Below are positions 53,931 through 62,323 of a stretch of DNA of 64,000 bases, piece after piece. The translations under genes were made by a program, and so were the position numbers. Numbering within the stretch: position 1 is the stretch's first letter; each line of letters begins with the position of its first letter. A model generated the notes under the pieces. The model was not told the origin of the DNA. It ran no database searches and saw nothing but the letters and a program-made list of their open reading frames with translations. Location: assembly GCA_963785745.1 (NCBI GenBank), contig CAWAWR010000009.1, positions 124,001 to 188,000 of the forward strand, given 5' to 3'. Source of the stretch: VAZQ01 sp963785745 (GTDB lineage: Bacteria > Pseudomonadota > Alphaproteobacteria > Rhizobiales > Xanthobacteraceae).

Positions 53931-55517
53931 ATGGCCCCCAAAGTCCTCATCTCCGACGCGCTCTCGGACGCCGCCGTCCAGATTTTCAAGGACCGCGGCA
54001 TCGACACCGTGTTCCAGCCTAAGCTCGGTTCCGACAAGGAGAAGCTCGCCGAGATGATCGGCGACTTCGACGGGCTGGCGATCCGCTCCGCCACCAAGGT
54101 GACGGCGAAGCTGCTTGAGCGCGCAACCAAGCTGAAGGTCGTCGGCCGCGCCGGCATCGGCGTCGACAATGTCGAGATTCCGGCCGCCACCGCCAAGGGC
54201 GTGATCGTGATGAACACGCCGTTCGGCAATTCGATCACCACCGCCGAGCACGCGATCACCATGATGCTCGCGCTCGCGCGCGAAATCCCGCAGGCCGACG
54301 CTTCGACGCAAGCCGGCAAGTGGGAGAAGAACCGCTTCATGGGGGTCGAGATCACCAACAAGACGCTGGGGGTGATCGGCTGCGGCAATATCGGCTCGAT
54401 CGTCGCCGACCGCGCGCAGGGCCTGCGCATGCGGGTGATCGCGTTCGACCCGTTCCTGTCGCCGGAGCGCGCGCGCGACCTCGGCGTCGAAAAGGTCGAG
54501 CTCCCGGAGCTGTTCAAGCGTGCGGATTTCATCACGCTGCACACGCCGCTCACCGACAAGACCAAGAACATCGTCGACGCGGCGTCGATCGCCACCATGA
54601 AGAAGGGCGTGCGCATCATCAATTGCGCGCGCGGCGGACTGGTCGACGAGGCGGCGCTGCGCAAGGCGCTCGACTCCGGACAGGTCGCGGGCGCCGCCTT
54701 CGACGTGTTCGTGGAAGAGCCCGCGACGGAAAATCCGCTGTTCGGCCATCCCAACGTGGTCTGCACGCCGCATCTCGGCGCCTCGACCTCGGAGGCGCAG
54801 GAGAACGTCGCGCTCCAGGTCGCCGAGCAGATGTCCGACTATCTGCTCAATGGCGCGATCTCCAACGCGGTGAACTTTCCGTCGATCTCGGCCGAGGAAG
54901 CGCCGAAGCTGAAGCCTTTCGTCGCGCTGGCGGAAAAGCTCGGCTCGTTCGCCGGCCAGCTCACCGAAACCGGCATCTCCAAGGTGCAGATCGCCTATGA
55001 GGGCCATGTCGCGGCCATGAATACCAAGGCACTGACCTCGGCCGCCGTCGCCGGCCTGCTGCGACCGATGCTGCAGGACATCAACGTCGTTTCCGCGCCC
55101 GTGATCGCCAAGGAGCGTGGCATCGTCATCGAGGAGGTGACGCGCGAAGCGGCGGGCGACTACGAGAGCCTGATCACAGTGACGGTGACGACCGAGCGAC
55201 AGTCGCGGCACGTCTCCGGCACGGTGTTCGCCGACGGCCGGCCGCGCATCGTCAACATCAAGGGTATCCGCATGGACGCGGAATTCGGCCCCTCGATGGT
55301 CTACATCACCAATCTCGACAAGCCGGGCTTCATCGGCAAATTCTCGTCGACGATGGGCGACGCCGGCATCAACATCGCGACCTTCCATGTCGGCCGCGAA
55401 GCGCCCGGCGGCAATGCCGTCGCACTGATCGAGATCGACGGCGTCATGCCGCCGGACGTGCTCGCCAAGGTACGCGCATTGCCGCAGGTGCAGTCGGCGC
55501 GGGTTCTGCGGTTCTAG
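53931..55517 (+). CDS. serA: D-3-phosphoglycerate dehydrogenase
   Basis: A 528-residue enzyme oxidising 3-phosphoglycerate, step one of serine synthesis. Catalytic domain: LGVIGCGNIGSIVADRAQGL cofactor loop, Arg in NCARGGLVDE, Glu and His in VCTPHLGASTSEAQ. Then come the intervening ASB domain and a C-terminal ACT domain (ITNLDKPGFIGKFSSTMGDAGINIATFHVGR-type), the usual site of serine feedback. Full-length for the long form. It forms an operon with serC. Confidence 0.97.
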   Translation: MAPKVLISDALSDAAVQIFKDRGIDTVFQPKLGSDKEKLAEMIGDFDGLAIRSATKVTAKLLERATKLKVVGRAGIGVDNVEIPAATAKGVIVMNTPFGNSITTAEHAITMMLALAREIPQADASTQAGKWEKNRFMGVEITNKTLGVIGCGNIGSIVADRAQGLRMRVIAFDPFLSPERARDLGVEKVELPELFKRADFITLHTPLTDKTKNIVDAASIATMKKGVRIINCARGGLVDEAALRKALDSGQVAGAAFDVFVEEPATENPLFGHPNVVCTPHLGASTSEAQENVALQVAEQMSDYLLNGAISNAVNFPSISAEEAPKLKPFVALAEKLGSFAGQLTETGISKVQIAYEGHVAAMNTKALTSAAVAGLLRPMLQDINVVSAPVIAKERGIVIEEVTREAAGDYESLITVTVTTERQSRHVSGTVFADGRPRIVNIKGIRMDAEFGPSMVYITNLDKPGFIGKFSSTMGDAGINIATFHVGREAPGGNAVALIEIDGVMPPDVLAKVRALPQVQSARVLRF

Positions 55518-55600
55518 CTGCGTAGATTTGCCCCTTACCGCCCGCAACGGGGCGGCCTATCATCCCTCCCAATTACAGATAAAGAATTGGGAGGATGACA

Positions 55601-56566
55601 ATGCTCAGGATCGCCGTTGCCGCTGCGCTCGTCGTCACCGCCGCTATCGCTGGCGTGCACGCGCAGCAACCGTTTCCGTCCCGCCAGGTCACGCTCGTGG
55701 TGCCGTTCCCGCCCGGCGGCTCGACCGACGCCATCGCACGCATCATGGCGGATCGCATGCGCGGGCCGCTCGGCCAGCCAGTGGTGACCGAGAACGTCGG
55801 CGGCGCCGGCGGCTCGATCGCGGTCGGGCGCGTCGCGCGCGCCCAGCCCGACGGCTACACCATCGACATCGGGCAGTGGGACACCCATGTCGGCAGCATC
55901 ATCTACAAATTGAACTACGACCTGCAGAAGGATTTCGACCCGATCGGGCTCTTGTCGGTGAATCCGCAATTGATGGTCGCCAAGAAGAATCTGCCGGCGA
56001 ACAACCTCAAGGAGCTGGTCGCCTGGATGAAGGCGAACCCCGGCAAGATCACCTTCGTCAACCAGAACGCGGCGGCGCAGGTGACCGGCCTCCTGTTTGA
56101 GCAGGCCACCGGCCAGAAGGTGCAGTTCATTCCGTATCGCGGCGCCGGCCCGGCGATGACCGATCTCATCTCCGGCCAGGTCGACCTGCTGGTCGTGCAA
56201 GCCGCGGTCACGTTGCCGCAGGTGCAGGCCGGAACGGTCAAGGTGCTCGCCAATCTGTCGCCGCAGCGTTCGGCCGCGATCCCGGATATCCCGACTTCGG
56301 ACGAAAGCGGCGTGCCGGGCCTCTATATGTCCGGCTGGTTTGGTTTCTTTGGCCCGCGCGGATTGCCGAAGGACGTGCTCGCGCGACTGAACGGTGCGAT
56401 GAAGGATACGCTCGCCGATCCGGCGGTGCGCAAGCGCTTCGCCGATCTCGGGCTTGACGTTGCCACGCCCGAGCAGCAGACGCCGCAAGGGCTCGCCGCG
56501 TTTCAGGAAGCCGAGATCAAGAAATGGTGGCCGATCATCAAGGCGGCCAATATCAAGGGCGAATGA
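55601..56566 (+). CDS. TTT-family (Bug) periplasmic receptor
   Basis: A 321-residue exported binding protein with signal peptide (cleavage near VHAQ) and the classical loop TLVVPFPPGGSTDAIARIMA, followed by GGAGGSIAVGRVARAQPDGYT. ATG 55601 has GGGAGG six bases upstream; ATG 55595 touches that site and is less likely. It is first of three same-strand receptor genes without permease genes. Confidence 0.92.
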   Translation: MLRIAVAAALVVTAAIAGVHAQQPFPSRQVTLVVPFPPGGSTDAIARIMADRMRGPLGQPVVTENVGGAGGSIAVGRVARAQPDGYTIDIGQWDTHVGSIIYKLNYDLQKDFDPIGLLSVNPQLMVAKKNLPANNLKELVAWMKANPGKITFVNQNAAAQVTGLLFEQATGQKVQFIPYRGAGPAMTDLISGQVDLLVVQAAVTLPQVQAGTVKVLANLSPQRSAAIPDIPTSDESGVPGLYMSGWFGFFGPRGLPKDVLARLNGAMKDTLADPAVRKRFADLGLDVATPEQQTPQGLAAFQEAEIKKWWPIIKAANIKGE

Positions 56567-56577
56567 AAAAGCGGAGA

Positions 56578-57602
56578 ATGCGTGACTGGAGTGAATTTCG
56601 TCTGGCGGCGGTGGCTTCGTCGCCGTCTGCCTGCAACCGTCGTCCGCGTCCGCGGAGGATTTCTTCGCCGGCAAGACCGTGACGCTCGTGGTCGGCTATC
56701 AGGCGGGCAGCCTCTACGACACCAATGCCCGTTTCGTGGCGCGCCATCTCGCCCGCTTCATTCCCGGCAATCCGACGGTGATCGTCCGCAACATGCCCGG
56801 CGCCGGCACCCTGACCGCCGCGAACAACGTCGCCAACCTCGCGCCCAAGGACGGGACGACGATCGCGCTCATCGCCCGTGGCATGTCGATTGAACCGCTG
56901 CTCGGCGGCCAGGGGGTGCGGTTTGAGCCGCTGGCGCTGAATTGGATCGGAAGCACCAGCCAGGAGGTTTCCGTCATTGCGGTGCGCACCGACACCGGCG
57001 TGAAGACCCTCGACGACGTCAAGACGCGTGAGGTGGCGGTCGCGGGGCCCGCGCCGGGCACCGACGGCGTCACGTTTCCGACCACGCTCAACAATCTGCT
57101 CGGCACCAGGTTCAAGGTTGTCTCGGGTTACCGCAGCGGCGCCGAGATGACGCTGGCGGTCGAACGCCGGGAGGTTGACGGCCGCGGTTCGTGGTCGTGG
57201 GCGAGCTTCCGCAACGACGGCATGGCGATGCTCAAGCGCGGCGAGCTCACGCTGCTGGTGCAGATGGCGACGATCAAGTCGCCGGATATTCCGCAGGTGC
57301 CGCTGGTCATGGACTACGCCAAGACCGAGGAACAGCGGCAAGTGCTGGAGCTGTTGCTGGCCGGGCAGGCGATGGCGTGGCCGGTGTTTGCGCCGGCCGG
57401 AGTCCCGCCCGATCGTGTGGCGCTACTGCGCAAGTCCTATCTCGATATGCTGAAGGACCCGGAGACGCTGGCCGATGCGAAGAAGCTCGGCGTCGACGTC
57501 GCGCCGGTGCCCGGTGCGGCGATCACCGAGATGCTCAAGCGCATCTATGCGACCCCGCCGGCGGTCATCGAAAAAGTGCGCGAGCTCGCCGGGCGAAAAT
57601 AG
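56578..57602 (+). CDS. Bug-like periplasmic receptor, divergent type (frameshifted at signal peptide)
   Basis: The conserved body is in one frame from about residue 15: FVAVCLQPSSASAEDFFAGK, then TLVVGYQAGSLYDTNARFVA, HLARFIPGNPTVIVRNMPGA, to REL AGRK at the end, about 340 residues. The 5' frame starting at ATG 56578 (MRDWSEFRLAAV) joins it through a one-base indel near 56622, rebuilding a signal peptide with cleavage at ASA-E. The start is uncertain because no clear ribosome site is well placed. The next gene is a close paralogue. Confidence 0.8.
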
Positions 57603-57626
57603 AATCAACAAGAGGGTGGAGTTTCG

Positions 57627-58647
57627 ATGTCGTGTGCCGGGCTCAAGGTTGCGATCGCCGCATTCGCGGCCGTTCTGGTGCTGCCGTCGGCTTCCGCGGC
57701 CCAGGATTTCTATGCCGGGAAGACGGTGACGATCTATCTCCGGTCATCAGCCGGGCAGCCTCTACGACACCAACGCCCGCTTCGTGGCGCGGCATCTCCC
57801 GCGCTTCGTTCCCGGCAATCCGACGGTGATCGTCCGCAACATGCCGGGCGCCGGCACGCTTGCCGCGTCCAACCATGTCGCCAATCTGGCCCCCAAGGAC
57901 GGCACCGCGCTCGCGCTTGTCGCACGCGGCGTGGCCATTGAGCCGCTGATCGGCGGGCAGGGCGTGCGTTTTGAGCCGCTTAAGCTCCACTGGATCGGCT
58001 CGACCAGCCAGGAAGTCTCCGTCATCGCGGTGCGCGCCGATACCGGCGTGAAGACGCTCGACGATACCAAGGCGCGCGAAGTCGTTCTGGCTGCGTCGGG
58101 CGGCGACGGCGTCACCTTCCCGAATGCGTTGAACAAGCTCCTCGGCACGCGGTTTCGAACCCTGTCGGGTTATCGCAGCAGTGCGGAAATGGTGTTGTCC
58201 ATGGAACGCAAAGAGACCGACGGCCGCGGCTCGTGGTCATGGTCGGCGTTTCGCAACGACGGCATGGCAATGTTCAAGCGTGGCGAATTGAATTTGCTGG
58301 TGCAGATGGGGCTCGCAAAGGTTCCGGAGATCCCGCAGGTCCCGCTGGTCATGGACCTCGCCAAGGACGCAGGGCAACGGCAGATCCTGGAGGTGCTGCT
58401 GGCGGCGCAGGCGATGGCGTGGCCTATGTTCGCGCCGGCCGAGGTGCCGGCCGAGCGGGTCGCGCTCCTGCGCGGCGCCTATCTCGCGATGCTCAAGGAC
58501 CCCGAGGCGCTCGCCGACGCGGGCAAGACCGGTATCGAGATCGACCCGGTGCCGGGCCCGGCGATCAACGAAATGCTGGCGCGGGTCTATGTGACGCCGC
58601 CTTCGGTGATCGAGCAGGCGCGCGAGTTGGTCGCCCGCAAGCAATAG
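57627..58647 (+). CDS. Bug-like periplasmic receptor, divergent type (frameshifted)
   Basis: Tandem paralogue of the preceding gene, about 339 residues. The 5' frame gives the signal peptide (LKVAIAAFAAVLVLPSASAA) and QDFYAGKTVTIYL; an apparent extra C near 57742 shifts to GHQPGSLYDTNARFVARHLP and the rest is intact to VIEQARELVARKQ. Much of the pair is near-identical, for example WIGSTSQEVSVIAVR and DGRGSWSWxxFRNDGMAM. Ligand unknown; no permease gene is adjacent. Confidence 0.82.
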
Positions 58648-58677
58648 CCCGGTCGATCGGCCGCCGCGGCGCGGCCG

Positions 58678-60045
58678 TCAATTGCAGCGAATCTGCGCCG
58701 TGAACCCGCGCGCCCGGTCAGCGATCTGCGTGGTCTCGAGCTTCGTGGTGCTGGCCTCCGCCGATGCGGTGACGTTGCCGGCTTCGAGGAAGCTCATCGC
58801 AATCAGCGATTTGATCGCGAAGTTGACGTTCTGCGGAATGTCGCTTGTCACCCTGGCGATCCTGAGGGCGTTCAATTTCGACACCACCACCGCGATGACG
58901 TTGCCGTTCTGGTCGAGCACCGGACCGCCGCTGTTGCCGGGCTGCACGGGCGCCGACATCTGGATCATCGTCGTGTCGTCGCCCAGGCCGGCAACGGCGG
59001 TGATATTGCCGATGGTGAAATTCCCCGAGCTTGCGAGCAAGCCGGCGAGCGGAAATCCGTAGACGAAGACGCTCTCACCGAGCCGCGCGCCCATACGCAG
59101 GTTCGGCACTGCGCTTGGTTTCAGCCCGCTCGTCGTCAGCAGGGCGAGGTCGTTCTTCGAATCGCGGCCAATCACGCGCGCGGACTGCGAGATCGAGCCG
59201 TCCAACGCAACGACGATGCTGCTGCAGTTTTCGACGACATGGTGATTGGTCAGGACGTGGCCTTGCGCCGACACGAAGAAGCCGGTGCCGGTGCTGCCGC
59301 CCTTTTCCCGCGGCGAGGGGGACTCTGGCGGGGACGTCCGCGCGACTTGTGGCTGGCGCTGCGTCCTCTCCTGACCCGGGGGCGGATTCAATTGTCCCGC
59401 CCCGGGCGGCGGCGGTCCTACCCCGGGCGGCGGCGCCGCAGGCGCCGACGCGCTCGTGCTGACCCCAAGGGTTTTCAGTCCGGCCAGCGCGAGGCTGTTT
59501 CTGGCGTCGAGGGTCAGGGCGTGGCGGTAGTCCGCGATCGCATTCTCCCTCTGACCCTTCTTGCGCCAGATATCGCCCCGGTTGGCGTAGGCCCGCGCAT
59601 ACCGCGGATTGAGCTCGATCGCCCTGTTGTATGCCGCCATCGCGTCGTCGAGCTGTTTCATGTTCTCGAAGGCTTCGCCGCGATTGTTATGGGCGATGGC
59701 GTATTTCGGATTTATCTTCAGCGCTTGATCGAATTCCTGCAAGGCGCGCCTGTTGTCGCTGCGCGCCATGTAGATATTTCCCCGGTTGTTGTACGCCTCG
59801 AAATATCGGGGGTTGATCTCGATGGCGCGATTGTAGTCGGCGAGCGCCAGGTCGATCTTGCCGGTTTCGCGATAGCTGATGCCGCGATTGTAGTAGGCGG
59901 TGGCGTTGCGTGGGTTCTGTTTGATGATTTGCGTGCAGGCGCGGATCGCCAGTTCATGATTGTCCGATGCGCAATCGCGATTGGTTTCTGCGAGCGCCGG
60001 CGTGGCGATGATGAGAGCGGTCAGGAGAGCGCTAATCCGCAACAT
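58678..60045 (-). CDS. Exported TPR protein with C-terminal trypsin-like serine protease domain
   Basis: A 455-residue exported protein. After the signal peptide (cleavage near ALAE) come five TPRs (~25-185; for example AYNNRGNIYMARSDNRRALQ), a Pro-rich linker (~195-245) and a trypsin-like protease domain. Triad: H269 in VLTNHHVV, D299 in DSKNDLALL, S372 in QPGNSGGPV. The oxyanion loop is intact, so proteolysis in the periplasm is likely. No PDZ domain follows, unlike DegP. ATG 60045 has GGGGA upstream and matches the start of the paralogue. Confidence 0.9.
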   Translation of the reverse strand: MLRISALLTALIIATPALAETNRDCASDNHELAIRACTQIIKQNPRNATAYYNRGISYRETGKIDLALADYNRAIEINPRYFEAYNNRGNIYMARSDNRRALQEFDQALKINPKYAIAHNNRGEAFENMKQLDDAMAAYNRAIELNPRYARAYANRGDIWRKKGQRENAIADYRHALTLDARNSLALAGLKTLGVSTSASAPAAPPPGVGPPPPGAGQLNPPPGQERTQRQPQVARTSPPESPSPREKGGSTGTGFFVSAQGHVLTNHHVVENCSSIVVALDGSISQSARVIGRDSKNDLALLTTSGLKPSAVPNLRMGARLGESVFVYGFPLAGLLASSGNFTIGNITAVAGLGDDTTMIQMSAPVQPGNSGGPVLDQNGNVIAVVVSKLNALRIARVTSDIPQNVNFAIKSLIAMSFLEAGNVTASAEASTTKLETTQIADRARGFTAQIRCN

Positions 60046-60071
60046 GGAAATCCCCATTTTGGCGCCGGACG

Positions 60072-60668
60072 CTAGGGGGTTTCGCCCAGGATCTTGAGTC
60101 CCGCCCTGGCGAGGTTGTTGTCCGGGTCGATGGTCAGCGCTTGCCGGTAGTCGGCGATGGCGTTGTCGCGATTGCCCATCTTGCGCCAGATGTCGCCACG
60201 GTTTGCGTAGGCGCGCGCGTAGCGCGGATTGACGTTGAGCGCCGCGTTGTACGCCGCCATCGCGTCTTCGAGCTGATTCATGTTCTCGAAGGCCTCGCCA
60301 CGATTGTTGTGCGCGATCGCATATCGTGGATTGATCTTGATGGCCGCGTCGAATTCCAGCAGGGCGCGCTTGTTGTCGCCGCGGGCCATGAAAAGGTTCC
60401 CGCGGTTGTTGTAGGCCTCGAAATATTTCGGATTGAGCTCGATCGCGCGCGTGTAGTCGGCCATCGCGAGGTCGAGCTTGCCGGTCTCACGATAGCTGAT
60501 GCCGCGGTTGTAATAGTTGGTCGCGTCTTTCGGGTTCTTCTGGATCAGCAGCGTGCAAGCGGGGATTGCCAGTTCATGGTTGTCCGACGCGCAATCACTG
60601 CTGGCCTCGGCGAACGCCGGTGGTGCGGCGATGACGAGAACGGCCAACAGCGTAGCGATGCGCAACAT
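60072..60668 (-). CDS. Exported TPR protein, protease-less paralogue
   Basis: A 198-residue exported protein made of a signal peptide (cleavage near AFAE) and the same five TPRs as the next gene, for example YYNRGISYRETGKLDLAMAD and IAHNNRGEAFENM, ending at LKILGETP where the paralogue continues into its linker. The two genes, 26 bases apart, are a tandem duplication in which one copy has a protease domain. The TPRs may bring substrates or partners to it. Confidence 0.9.
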   Translation of the reverse strand: MLRIATLLAVLVIAAPPAFAEASSDCASDNHELAIPACTLLIQKNPKDATNYYNRGISYRETGKLDLAMADYTRAIELNPKYFEAYNNRGNLFMARGDNKRALLEFDAAIKINPRYAIAHNNRGEAFENMNQLEDAMAAYNAALNVNPRYARAYANRGDIWRKMGNRDNAIADYRQALTIDPDNNLARAGLKILGETP

Positions 60669-60986
60669 GAAAATCCCCTTCTGGTGCCTGGTGCCCCGAC
60701 GACGATGCCGGTGTGCCAGTATAGCACACCACCGGCCGGGGCGGAGGCGTCCGCCGCGAAGTTGCCGCGGGATTGCCATCGGCAGAGCGGAATCGGTCCC
60801 CAGACCTGTGCATTAACGGGGGTTGGGCGCCGACTCGTCGACGGGACGGCCGCCCGGCGGGGATGTCTTGGTGGTAACGCCATCTTGCTTGGCGGGGCGG
60901 CATCTATTATCCCGGGATCGCCTGATGGTCAGGCCAATCTCTGTTGAAAAGCGCTTTTATCGCGCCGTTACGGGAAAGGGCGGCTC
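60669..60986. other. Intergenic region upstream of purA
   Basis: No gene is visible in these 318 bases. The only distinct feature is the perfect palindrome AAAAGCGCTTTT (60947-60958), 28 bases before the purA start codon, where a promoter or repressor site could be. A GC-rich patch near 60720-60740 has no clear stem. The divergent promoters of the TPR gene and purA must both lie here. Confidence 0.5.
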
Positions 60987-62285
60987 GTGGCCAACGTTGT
61001 CGTGGTCGGTTCCCAGTGGGGGGACGAGGGCAAGGGAAAGATCGTCGACTGGTTGTCCGAGCAGGCCGACATCGTCGTGCGCTTCCAGGGCGGGCACAAT
61101 GCCGGCCATACGCTGGTCATCGACGGCAATACCTACAAGCTGTCGCTGCTGCCGTCCGGCGTTGTTCGCCAGGGCAAGTTGTCGGTCATCGGCAACGGTG
61201 TGGTGCTCGATCCGAAGGCACTGCTGGAGGAGATCGACCGGCTCCGGGGGCAGGGGGTCTCGGTCACGTCGGACAGCTTGCGCATCGCGGAGAACGCAAC
61301 CTTGATCCTGCCGCTGCACCAGCAACTCGACGTTGCGCGCGAAACCGCGAGCGCGGCGAATCGCATCGGCACCACCGGCCGCGGCATCGGCCCGGCCTAT
61401 GAAGACAAGGTTGGCCGCCGCGCCATCCGCCTGATGGATCTGGCGGACCTGCCGTCGCTCGACGGCAAGATCGACCGGCTGCTGACCCACCACAATGCGC
61501 TGCGGCGCGGGCTCGGGATCGAGGAGGTGTCGGCCGCGGCGCTCTCGCAGCAGTTGAAGGACATCGCGCCGAAGGTGTTGCCCTACATGGACTCGGTGTG
61601 GCGGCTGCTCGACCACAAGCGCCGCGAGGGCAAACGCATTCTGTTCGAGGGCGCGCAAGGCGCGCTGCTCGATATCGATCACGGCACCTATCCGTTCGTC
61701 ACGTCGTCAAACACCGTGGCCTCCCAGGCCGCGACCGGGTCCGGCATGGGGCCGTCGTCCATCGGTTACGTCTTAGGGATATGCAAGGCCTACACCACGC
61801 GAGTCGGGAGCGGGCCGTTCCCCAGCGAACTTCCACAGGGCGATCCGATCGGGGACATGATCGGTGAGCGCGGCCGGGAGTTCGGAACCGTCACCGGCCG
61901 GCGCCGGCGCTGCGGCTGGTTCGACGCGGTGCTGGTGCGCCAGACCGTTCGCACCAGCGGTATCGACGGGTTGGCTTTAACCAAGCTGGACATCCTGGAC
62001 GGGATCGACGAGATCAAGGTGTGCGTCGGGTACCGCCTGGACGGGCGGGAGATCGACTACCTTCCGGCCGGGGAACATGCCCAGGCCCAGGTGGAACCGA
62101 TCTATGAGACCATCGAGGGCTGGCAGGCGCCGACCGCCCGGGCCCGGTCGTGGGCCGATCTGCCTGCGTCCGCGATCAAATATGTACGCCGCGTAGAGGA
62201 GTTGGTAGGTTGCCCCGTGGCGCTCCTATCGACCAGCCCGGAGCGGGAGGACACGATTCTGGTGACTAACCCATTTGAGAATTAA
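60987..62285 (+). CDS. purA: Adenylosuccinate synthetase
   Basis: A 432-residue GTP-dependent enzyme joining aspartate to IMP in AMP synthesis. Signatures: VVVGSQWGDEGKGKIVDWLS, FQGGHNAGHTLVI, TTGRGIGPAYEDKVGRRAIR, FEGAQGALLDIDHGTYPFVT and GRRRRCGWFDAV. The start is GTG with AAAGGGCGG nearby. Full-length. The downstream gene on the same strand starts 38 bases later. Confidence 0.97.
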   Translation: MANVVVVGSQWGDEGKGKIVDWLSEQADIVVRFQGGHNAGHTLVIDGNTYKLSLLPSGVVRQGKLSVIGNGVVLDPKALLEEIDRLRGQGVSVTSDSLRIAENATLILPLHQQLDVARETASAANRIGTTGRGIGPAYEDKVGRRAIRLMDLADLPSLDGKIDRLLTHHNALRRGLGIEEVSAAALSQQLKDIAPKVLPYMDSVWRLLDHKRREGKRILFEGAQGALLDIDHGTYPFVTSSNTVASQAATGSGMGPSSIGYVLGICKAYTTRVGSGPFPSELPQGDPIGDMIGERGREFGTVTGRRRRCGWFDAVLVRQTVRTSGIDGLALTKLDILDGIDEIKVCVGYRLDGREIDYLPAGEHAQAQVEPIYETIEGWQAPTARARSWADLPASAIKYVRRVEELVGCPVALLSTSPEREDTILVTNPFEN

Positions 62286-62323
62286 GCGGAAATCGGGGGG
62301 CGAAGAAGGTATGCTGGATACCG

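Noticed and set aside
52614..55547. Minus-strand open frame of 977 codons across serC and serA
   Set aside because: Antisense shadow of two well-known genes, caused by high GC at third positions; composition is not protein-like.
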